DNA of 7,219 nt, taken from an uncultured Eubacteriales bacterium. GTDB lineage: Bacteria > Bacillota > Clostridia > Christensenellales > CAG-138. Position 1 is the stretch's first letter; the number at the start of each line of letters is the position of its first letter. The DNA is taken from NCBI GenBank assembly GCA_902768995.1, contig CACXNN010000098.1, forward strand, positions 1 to 7,219, in the 5' to 3' direction. Position numbers and translations under genes: made by a program. A model generated the notes under the pieces. The model was not told where the DNA came from. It ran no database searches and saw only the letters and a list, made by a program, of their open reading frames with translations. Shown in pieces: positions 1 to 4,637 of the stretch.

Positions 1-121
1 TGTTATTCAGGTCGTACCGGTACGTCAGGGTCACGTTCTCGTTGACCTGCCGCACCAGGTTCCCGACCGCATCATATCCATATTCCGTTGTCAAGGTGCC
101 GTCGCTGGAACTATCGTTTTT
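1..121 (-). pseudogene. RHS/YD-repeat protein fragment without a start codon, runs off the left edge
   Basis: Reading the minus strand from 121 to 1 gives an open frame containing EYGYDAVGNLVRQ followed by TLTYRYDLN. This is the tyrosine-aspartate (YD) repeat pattern of RHS cores, the secreted or surface shells that carry variable C-terminal toxins. The frame opens directly after the TAG stop of the upstream membrane-protein gene and is in the same frame as it. There is no ATG or GTG and no ribosome binding site, so it is probably an untranslated core fragment. Start-less core pieces of this kind are typical of orphan RHS toxin cassettes that recombine onto a complete RHS gene elsewhere. Whether a toxin tip follows cannot be seen. 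The repeat assignment is fairly sure; the cassette role is inferred. Confidence 0.72.
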
Positions 122-649
122 CTAATCTGTATTGTAATCTGTCTCAACTACAAACCAATAGTCATTTTTGTAATATTCTTTTGACTCTGTTCCGATATAA
201 GCAATAGCATAGCTATTGCCAAATTCTATCATTTCTTCTGACGACCATGACAGAAAATAAAAAGTTGATCCCCTTGCATCGTGTATTGCTTTTCCGATGC
301 GACTTGCATTTGGGAAGAAAATATAGTTGTCATCTACTCCTTTCCCCTTAACAATTACCGCGAAAGGCGAATGGACAGTGTCCCTTAATACTGTACGGTA
401 GTGAATCGGCACCAATCCGTTCTCCGTATCTTTGAGAATTTGAAACCCGACTTCGCTGGGTGATTTATCGTATAGTACAAATATGGAACTTTCTCCGTAT
501 ACTATTTGATAGTTCTCATAACCTTCAGTCTGGCAAAATTCTTCAGGTGAACTATAGACCACCGTATTCTTACACAGAAAAAGACACAAAGGAACAATGC
601 AATAAATGATTATCGCGAATATAATAAGATAATGACGGTATTTTTTCAT
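122..649 (-). CDS. Small single-pass membrane protein, unknown family; candidate RHS-associated immunity protein
   Basis: This 175-residue protein is not one I recognise. It starts with a short basic stretch (MKKYRHY), followed by one hydrophobic helix at about residues 7-26. The remaining ~150 residues are polar and rich in Tyr, Ser and Glu, and should lie outside the membrane. The start is supported by AGGAGA at 659-664, nine bases before the ATG. The gene is clearly AT-richer than the genes to its right, which suggests transfer from elsewhere. It lies 22 bp after the truncated EcsC-like gene, probably in the same transcript. An RHS core fragment follows its stop codon in the same frame. 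In RHS loci the gene between a toxin end and the next orphan core fragment usually encodes immunity, and many immunity proteins are small membrane proteins. That role is inferred from position only; no domain supports it. Confidence 0.75.
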   Translation of the reverse strand: MKKYRHYLIIFAIIIYCIVPLCLFLCKNTVVYSSPEEFCQTEGYENYQIVYGESSIFVLYDKSPSEVGFQILKDTENGLVPIHYRTVLRDTVHSPFAVIVKGKGVDDNYIFFPNASRIGKAIHDARGSTFYFLSWSSEEMIEFGNSYAIAYIGTESKEYYKNDYWFVVETDYNTD

Positions 650-671
650 CTTCGCCCTTCTCCTGGTTTTG

Positions 672-1055
672 CTAAGTCACATTAATGCACAAATATAGGT
701 ACCCCGCGAGATAGGACAACTCCTGCGCCAGCCGGAGAGCCATCCCGAAGAACTGCATCACGTCCGCAGGGATGGTGGCTGCCATGGCCCATCCGCCGGG
801 GATCCCGGCGACGAAGGATGCCGCAGAGGATTCACTCGTCCGTTTTAGTATTTGCTTTTTCGCTAACACTTGTAACTCATCACGAGAAATCCCTGCCGCA
901 ATCGGTCCCTGTTCGATGATCTCCTGGATTTTGTCCGGAGTTGAGGAAAAGCTTTCCGCAAGAAATTTGCTTCGATTGACTTTGACGCCAGGAAGCTGGA
1001 CCGAGGTGGTGATGACATTTTCAAGTGCGAACTCTTTTACGATCTGTTTTTCCAT
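672..1055 (-). CDS. EcsC-like protein, N-terminal part only (C-terminally truncated)
   Basis: This 127-residue protein contains LPGVKVNRSKFL (residues 21-32), a middle segment with PIAAGIS (51-57), and SFVAGIPGGWAMAATIPADV (80-99) followed by QFFGMALRLAQELSYL (101-116). That pattern resembles a Firmicute group usually annotated as EcsC-like, recalled from memory and uncertain at family level. In relatives I remember, the helical domain continues well past the LAQELSYL segment. Here the reading turns into GYLYLCINVT and stops, just where base composition becomes AT-rich (about 705), so the 3' half appears replaced. I chose the ATG at 1055 over the one at 1088 because GAAAGGACGGTGAT (1062-1075), an almost full-length anti-16S match with one extra base, ends seven bases before it. 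The 1088 ATG has no such site. Function is unknown and the product is probably non-functional. Confidence 0.65.
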   Translation of the reverse strand: MEKQIVKEFALENVITTSVQLPGVKVNRSKFLAESFSSTPDKIQEIIEQGPIAAGISRDELQVLAKKQILKRTSESSAASFVAGIPGGWAMAATIPADVMQFFGMALRLAQELSYLAGYLYLCINVT

Positions 1056-1126
1056 TTGTTGTATCACCGTCCTTTCACAACGGGACATGAATTCTACGCG
1101 AACACAATATGCCTTGTATTATATGT

Positions 1127-1155
1127 ATTATACAATGTTAGCTTTCGTTTTGCAA
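1127..1155 (-). promoter_or_regulatory. Promoter P1 (proximal) for the EcsC-like gene
   Basis: On the minus strand TTGCAA (1150-1155) and a perfect TATAAT (1127-1132) are separated by 17 bp. Transcription would start near 1120, about 65 bases before the ATG at 1055. It lies in the AT-rich block ahead of the left-end genes, which have no other obvious promoter. Confidence 0.7.
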
Positions 1156-1159
1156 ACGA
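1145..1159. promoter_or_regulatory. Operator-like inverted repeat over the P1 -35 box
   Basis: TCGTTT-TGC-AAACGA is a perfect 6-bp inverted repeat with a 3-bp centre. It covers the P1 -35 hexamer (1150-1155), the usual place for a dimeric repressor to bind. No regulator gene is present nearby, and a chance palindrome is possible. Confidence 0.4.
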
Positions 1160-1164
1160 GATTC

Positions 1165-1193
1165 ACTATAATCAACATAGCTTTCTTTTGCAA
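1165..1193 (-). promoter_or_regulatory. Promoter P2 (distal), partial copy of P1
   Basis: On the minus strand TTGCAA (1188-1193) and TATAGT (1165-1170) are again 17 bp apart. The -35 box and the start of the spacer are nearly identical to those of P1, so the two look like a duplicated promoter upstream of the same gene. The -10 box is weaker than that of P1. Confidence 0.5.
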
Positions 1194-1249
1194 CCTATAA
1201 ACTGATAAAGTTCTATGTTTCAAAGAGACTTTTCCTTTTTCCCTCGGCC

Positions 1250-1278
1250 TTGCTTTTTCGGCGGGGCCTGGGTAGAAT
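1250..1278 (+). promoter_or_regulatory. Promoter for the Nudix-GNAT operon
   Basis: TTGCTT (1250-1255) and TAGAAT (1273-1278) are separated by exactly 17 bp. The start would be near 1285, giving a leader of about 20 bases that contains the ribosome binding site GGAAGGGAGG (1292-1301). Confidence 0.55.
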
Positions 1279-1306
1279 AAGGGGACGATACGGAAGGGAG
1301 GACCCC

Positions 1307-1783
1307 ATGGACATCACCTTTGAGACGGAGGTGGGGCGGTTCAACTACCGGGTGTGCGCCGTTCTGCTGGACCGGGGGCGGATCCTCGCCATGCACGACG
1401 AGCGCAGCCCCTACTTCTACCTGCCCGGAGGCCGGGTCAGGATGGGCGAGCGGGCGGAGGACGCCGTCCTGCGGGAGGTCCGGGAGGAGCTGGGGATCGA
1501 AGCGAGGATCCTCCGGCCCCTGTGGCTCAGCCAATCCTTCTTCAACGAGGACGTAGTGCGGGTGGACTACCACGAGCTGTGCCTCTATTTCCTGCTGGAT
1601 GCGGCGGGCACGGATCTGCTGTCCCGGGGCGACCGGTTCCGGGGCCCGGAGCTTCGCCACGTCCACGACTTCGAATGGCTGCCCTTCGAGCGATTGAAGG
1701 ATGAGTATTTCTATCCCCTCTTTTTGAAGACGGAGATCTTTCACCTGCCGGAGCAGCTGACGTTGCGGACGGACCGGGAGTGA
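1307..1783 (+). CDS. Nudix hydrolase
   Basis: This 158-residue protein should cleave nucleoside diphosphate-linked substrates in the cytoplasm, but which one cannot be read from the sequence. The Nudix box is complete at residues 42-64: G42, five residues, E48, seven residues, then REVREELGI. This fits Gx5Ex7REUxEExGU with the metal-binding glutamates E57, E60 and E61 present. FYLPGGRV just before it is the usual lead-in. Length is normal for a single-domain member. I chose the ATG at 1307 because GGAAGGGAGG ends five bases before it; an in-frame ATG at 1250 lies inside the promoter. The stop is 7 bp before the acetyltransferase ATG, so the two are co-transcribed. It could be an (d)NTP clean-up enzyme, but that is a guess. 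Confidence 0.93.
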   Translation: MDITFETEVGRFNYRVCAVLLDRGRILAMHDERSPYFYLPGGRVRMGERAEDAVLREVREELGIEARILRPLWLSQSFFNEDVVRVDYHELCLYFLLDAAGTDLLSRGDRFRGPELRHVHDFEWLPFERLKDEYFYPLFLKTEIFHLPEQLTLRTDRE

Positions 1784-1790
1784 GGCGCCT

Positions 1791-2294
1791 ATGGAGATCA
1801 TTCGCCTGGAAGACGAAAACAGCCCCTATTTTGAATCAATCTACGACTGGAACTACGCCTGGTGGGGCGTCCGGGACGGGATCAGCCCCGCGGAGGTCCG
1901 CTGCACCCTGGCGCACTCCCTGAACCGGGGCGATCGGCTGCCCCAGACCTTCGTGGCCGTGGAGGACGGGCAGGCCCTGGGCATGTATCAGCTGTCCATG
2001 ATCGACGATCTCTACTGCCGCCCCGATCTCTACCCGTGGCTTATCGACGTGTACGTGGCCGAGCCCTTCCGGGGCCGGGGCGTGGGCCGGGCGCTGCTTG
2101 CGACCGTGCCGGAGAACGCCCGAAATGCGGGCTTGACCGAGCTGTACCTCTACACCACCCATGCGGGCCTCTACGAAAAGTTCGGCTGGACCTACGTGGG
2201 CGAGGTGGACACCTTCCGGGCGGACAGCCCCCGGGAAAGGCTGTACCGTTTGGCGCTGCAGCACCCGGGCGGACACCCCCTGCAAGGGTTGTAA
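1791..2294 (+). CDS. GNAT family N-acetyltransferase
   Basis: This 167-residue GCN5-related acetyltransferase should transfer an acetyl group from acetyl-CoA to an unidentified amine. The acetyl-CoA pyrophosphate loop is clear: VYVAEPFRGRGVGRALL (residues 87-103) holds the R/Q-x-x-G-x-G/A pattern. The C-terminal motif LYEKFGWTYVGE (127-138) is the common end of the fold. Length is normal for the family. Translation is probably coupled to the Nudix gene: GGGAG (1776-1780) lies inside the end of that gene, ten bases before this ATG. Nudix-GNAT pairs of this kind are often called resistance or metabolite-repair genes, but nothing here identifies a substrate. The gene converges on the yitT-family gene. 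Confidence 0.93.
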   Translation: MEIIRLEDENSPYFESIYDWNYAWWGVRDGISPAEVRCTLAHSLNRGDRLPQTFVAVEDGQALGMYQLSMIDDLYCRPDLYPWLIDVYVAEPFRGRGVGRALLATVPENARNAGLTELYLYTTHAGLYEKFGWTYVGEVDTFRADSPRERLYRLALQHPGGHPLQGL

Positions 2295-2310
2295 AAGCTT
2301 CCTGTAAGAC

Positions 2311-2334
2311 AAAAAAAGCGCGGTGTAGCCGCGC
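2311..2334 (-). terminator. Intrinsic terminator for the yitT-family transcript
   Basis: On the minus strand the stem GCGCGG, loop CTACA, stem CCGCGC is followed at once by seven T residues (A7 at 2311-2317 on the plus strand). In the plus direction the nearest T run comes nine bases after the stem, so termination of the acetyltransferase transcript here would be weaker. It lies about 180 bp beyond the ancestral yitT stop, leaving a long structured 3' untranslated region. Confidence 0.75.
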
Positions 2335-2373
2335 GCACTCGATTTTTGAAAGAAAAACGAAAGGCTGAAATGC

Positions 2374-2513
2374 GTCAAATCCAGCGACATGCGCGGTGGA
2401 TTTGACACCGTGCAGCTCTTGCCGCCCGGTGACCCGTCAGGGCCATAGGCAAGAGCTGGGAGCGGAGCGAAGGCGAAGCCCAGTCTGTTGAAACCAAAGG
2501 TTTCGACAGACTG
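2374..2513. repeat. Cluster of strong inverted repeats between acetyltransferase and yitT-family genes
   Basis: Three separate inverted repeats follow one another. Arms GTCAAATCCA/TGGATTTGAC lie at 2374-2383 and 2397-2406. Arms CAGCTCTTGCC/GGCAAGAGCTG (11 bp, perfect) lie at 2413-2423 and 2448-2458. A long hairpin at 2481-2513 has 15-bp arms with one mismatch and the loop AAA. A shorter CTGGG/CCCAG pair bridges the last two. None has a T tract, so they are not ordinary terminators. The block overlaps the out-of-frame tail of the yitT-family gene and may be a REP/MITE-like dispersed repeat or a structured 3' untranslated RNA. The rest of 2295-2373 holds only the terminator. Confidence 0.65.
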
Positions 2514-3291
2514 AATCAGTTGTTGGCCGTGAAGCCCCGGCCCACCACTTCCTTGGTGTCGATGACGGAGATGATTCATGGGCGAAGGAGTCCCACTTGT
2601 CGGAGATGATGAACAGGGTCTTGTTCCGATTGAGGCCCAGGAGGGCGTTGTTGAAGCTGACGGAGCAGACGAACAGGGCGATGATGGACAGGGCCGCCAC
2701 CTCCATCCCCTTCACGAAGGCCAGGGCCGCCACGATGATCATGTTGAAAGCCATGGAGATGGTGCCCATGGGGAAGGACACCTTGCGGCTCAGCACCAGG
2801 GAAACGATGTCGAAGCCGCCGGTGGACGCCCCGTTGCGGATGACGATGGACCCCAGGGCCCCGTTGAGGACCGCGCCGAAGATGACGCTGATGAGGGGCA
2901 TGACGGGGTTCGTCATATCGAAGATCTGCGGCTGGGGCAGGTTCTCGAAGACCGCGTAGATCAGCGAGAAGTACGCCGTGCAGATGGCGGTGTAGACGAC
3001 GAACTTCAAATGCAGCTCCCGATAGGCCACGACCAGCAGCGGCAGATTCAGCACCACCATGGGGATCCAGCTCTGGATGCCGCCGCCCGTGGCGTAGTTG
3101 AGGAGCATGGAGATACCGGTGACGCCGCCGGAGACGATGCCCGCGGGCCGGTAGAACCAAAGGAGGGTCAGGGCCTGCAGGGTGATGGCGACGAGCGCCA
3201 GAAAGACGTGGCGGCTTTCCCGCCGCAAGAACAGCTTTTTCTTTGCCTGGCCGATCTTCACCGGCCGGTTTTTCTTCTTGAACATACTCAT
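2437..3291 (-). CDS. YitT-family membrane protein, DUF2179 domain deleted and reading frame shifted
   Basis: Residues 1-239 of this 284-residue frame are a good YitT-family protein. A basic N-terminus is followed by about six membrane helices (roughly 29-48, 74-91, 97-115, 130-150, 178-195, 198-217), with conserved-looking AGIVSGGVTGIS (50-61) and GASTGGFDIV (154-163). The family usually ends in a cytoplasmic DUF2179 domain starting near FIISDK. Here the match stops at DKWDSFAHE (231-239) and the next 45 residues are unrelated. The true family ending appears downstream in another frame, so some 45-50 codons were deleted. The membrane part could still be made, so this is either a damaged gene or a sequence error. 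The family's function is unsettled; membrane transport is often assumed. There is no convincing ribosome binding site, consistent with a leaderless transcript. An alternative start is the ATG at 3285. Confidence 0.88.
   Translation of the reverse strand: MSMFKKKNRPVKIGQAKKKLFLRRESRHVFLALVAITLQALTLLWFYRPAGIVSGGVTGISMLLNYATGGGIQSWIPMVVLNLPLLVVAYRELHLKFVVYTAICTAYFSLIYAVFENLPQPQIFDMTNPVMPLISVIFGAVLNGALGSIVIRNGASTGGFDIVSLVLSRKVSFPMGTISMAFNMIIVAALAFVKGMEVAALSIIALFVCSVSFNNALLGLNRNKTLFIISDKWDSFAHESSPSSTPRKWWAGASRPTTDSVCRNLWFQQTGLRLRSAPSSCLWP
2516..2575 (-). pseudogene. Out-of-frame remnant of the yitT-family C-terminus
   Basis: In a different frame from the open yitT-family reading, the minus strand encodes IISVIDTKEVVGRGFTANN followed by TGA (2516-2518). 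This matches how DUF2179 domains usually end (an aspartate-containing strand, then a EVxGxGF-type motif). It has no start of its own and is preceded by an in-frame TGA at 2576-2578. It is best explained as the old 3' end of the upstream gene after an out-of-frame internal deletion at about 2575-2578. Confidence 0.8.
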
Positions 3292-3297
3292 GGTAGC

Positions 3298-3325
3298 AGT
3301 ATACCTGTTTTCGGCGAAAAGTCAA
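3298..3325 (-). promoter_or_regulatory. yitT-family promoter, predicted leaderless
   Basis: On the minus strand TTGACT (3320-3325) and TATACT (3298-3303) are 16 bp apart. The -10 box ends only six bases before the ATG at 3291, so transcription should begin at or next to the start codon. The gene also lacks a clear ribosome binding site there. Confidence 0.65.
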
Positions 3326-3326
3326 C

Positions 3327-3355
3327 TTTCTTTCTCGGCGGGGTTGTGGTATACT
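3327..3355 (+). promoter_or_regulatory. alaX promoter with extended -10
   Basis: TATACT (3350-3355) is preceded by TG one base upstream (3347-3348), forming an extended -10. The -35 region at 17 bp (TTTCTT, 3327-3332) is weak, as is usual with extended -10 promoters. It sits back to back with the yitT-family promoter in the 91-bp space between the two start codons. Confidence 0.6.
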
Positions 3356-3382
3356 GGGGAAAACCGATTTGGGAGACACGCC

Positions 3383-4582
3383 ATGACCGAACGATTGTAT
3401 CTCATCGACAGCCATCTCTTCGAAAACCAGTGTACCGTCCTTTCCTGCGAGCCCGCCAAGGAGGGGTTCGACGTGATGGTGGACAGCACCGTCTTCTTCC
3501 CCAACAAGGGGGGCCAGCCCTGCGACACGGGCATCCTGGGCGGCGTGAAGGTCGTCGACGTGCGGGAAAGCGGGGACGAGCTGATCCTCCGTACGGAGGG
3601 GCCTTTGCCCGTGGGCGAGACCGTCACGGGGCATATCGACGAGAAAAGGCGCCTCGATATCATGGAGCAGCACACCGGCGAGCACGTGTTGAGCTGGTGC
3701 GCCTACAAACTTTTCGACGCGGTGAACGTGGGCTTCCACTGCGCCCTCACCTACGCCACGCTGGACCTGGACAAGCCCCTGACCTCCGAGCAGGTCACGG
3801 AGATGGAGGACATGGCCAACGGCCTGGTCCGCAAAAACCTGCCCGTCACCGCAACCATCTACGACAGCGAGGAGGACTTAGCCGGCGTGCCCCTGCGCAA
3901 GCACGCCGAGGGGCTCATCGCCCCCATCCGGGTGGTGAGCATAGAGGACGCGGATTCCTGCACCTGCTGCGCCCCCCACGTCCATTCCACCGGCGAGATC
4001 GGCGCCATCAAGATCGTCTCCGCCGTGGCCTACAAGGGCGGCATGCGCATGACCTTCCTCTGCGGCGGCCGGGCCATGAAGCAGTTCCAGAAGCTCCAGA
4101 CCGCCGTGGACGCCATCGCCCGCAAGTTCTCCACCGCCGGGGACGAGGTCCTTTCCGCCGTGGAGAAGCAGGAAGCGGAGTTGAAGGCCGTGAAGAAGGA
4201 GAAGGCGGATCTGACCGCCCGTTTGGAGGGATATCTGACCGCGGAGCTGAAGGCCCAGGCGGAGGACGTAAAGGGGAAGAAGCTCCTGGTCAAGCTCACG
4301 GACACGGACCCCAAGCGGCTCCGGCCCCTGGCCCTCGCCACCCTGCCCGAGAAGGGCTTGACCCTGCTGCTCACGGAAAGGAACGGGCAGCTCTCCTACG
4401 TGCTGTGCGCCAACGGGCTGAAGCTGGACATGGGCGAGCTGATCCCCGCGGTGAACCTGGCCTTAGGCGGCCGGGGCGGCGGCCGGGGGACCCTGGCCCA
4501 GGGCAGCGCCCCCACCCCCTCGGGCCTCCCTGAGACGGTGGAACAGCTGCGGACCTACCTGAAGCAGCGATTGGCCAACTGA
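3383..4582 (+). CDS. alaX: Alanyl-tRNA editing protein, long form (AlaX-L type)
   Basis: This 399-residue cytoplasmic protein should hydrolyse mischarged tRNA-Ala (Ser- or Gly-tRNA-Ala), backing up the editing site of alanyl-tRNA synthetase. Residues 1-90 match the small N-terminal barrel (VDSTVFFPNKGGQPCDTG at 33-50). The editing core has zinc ligands H97 and H101 in HTGEH, and C195 and H199 in CCAPH, followed by STGEIG (202-207). Residues about 240-300 are a Lys/Glu/Ala-rich coiled coil. The C-terminus carries the DHHA1 signature GGRGGGRGTLAQG (362-374). There is no catalytic aminoacylation domain, so it is not a synthetase. I chose the ATG at 3383 because GGGAG (3371-3375) precedes it by seven bases; longer readings run into the divergent gene. 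The CTCCAPH sequence, with extra cysteines beside the usual CxGTH, is a small variation. Confidence 0.93.
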   Translation: MTERLYLIDSHLFENQCTVLSCEPAKEGFDVMVDSTVFFPNKGGQPCDTGILGGVKVVDVRESGDELILRTEGPLPVGETVTGHIDEKRRLDIMEQHTGEHVLSWCAYKLFDAVNVGFHCALTYATLDLDKPLTSEQVTEMEDMANGLVRKNLPVTATIYDSEEDLAGVPLRKHAEGLIAPIRVVSIEDADSCTCCAPHVHSTGEIGAIKIVSAVAYKGGMRMTFLCGGRAMKQFQKLQTAVDAIARKFSTAGDEVLSAVEKQEAELKAVKKEKADLTARLEGYLTAELKAQAEDVKGKKLLVKLTDTDPKRLRPLALATLPEKGLTLLLTERNGQLSYVLCANGLKLDMGELIPAVNLALGGRGGGRGTLAQGSAPTPSGLPETVEQLRTYLKQRLAN

Positions 4583-4594
4583 AAAAGCACATGC

Positions 4595-4625
4595 AAAAAG
4601 GATCGTGGCGACCACGATCCTTTTT
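4595..4625. terminator. Bidirectional intrinsic terminator between alaX and the sortase gene
   Basis: Arms GGATCGTGG (4600-4608) and CCACGATCC (4612-4620) form a perfect 9-bp stem with loop CGA. The stem is flanked by A5 (4595-4599) and T5 (4621-4625), so it works on either strand. It lies 12 bases after the alaX stop and 12 bases after the sortase stop on the other strand, and serves both convergent transcripts. Confidence 0.92.
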
Positions 4626-4637
4626 CTATCGCTCGAT

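Larger units (their letters stand above)
1139..1193 (-). repeat. Imperfect direct repeat of a -35/spacer box
   Basis: The minus-strand sequence TTGCAAAACGAAAGCTA (1139-1155) recurs as TTGCAAAAGAAAGCTA (1178-1193), differing by a single-base gap. The copies start 38 bp apart. Each contains the -35 hexamer of one of the two tandem promoters, so this may be a duplicated promoter or a pair of regulator sites on nearly the same face of the helix. Confidence 0.7.

Noticed and set aside
116..130. TAG between the membrane-protein gene and the RHS fragment as a recoded or read-through stop
   Set aside because: The two frames are in phase, but there is no recoding structure visible, and a membrane protein fused to a mid-core RHS piece makes little sense. 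A start-less orphan core after an immunity-like gene explains it better.
772..1200. Plus-strand open frame of 142 codons opposite the EcsC-like gene
   Set aside because: It has no ribosome binding site and no family pattern, and runs through the minus-strand promoters. The minus-strand frame has a strong ribosome site and a recognisable motif.
2481..2513. Hairpin after the yitT-family ancestral stop as its terminator
   Set aside because: The stem is strong but no T tract follows on the minus strand. The stem at 2318-2334, followed by seven T residues, is the better terminator.
2560..2600. Programmed frameshift in the yitT-family gene
   Set aside because: A frameshift would join the two frames but would not restore the missing 45-50 residues of the DUF2179 domain, and no slippery heptamer is seen at the junction.
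2578..4533. Plus-strand open frame of 651 codons across yitT and alaX
   Set aside because: It is antisense to the YitT frame and out of frame with AlaX, both of which carry clear family motifs. The product is Arg/Gly/His/Asp-rich with no domain.
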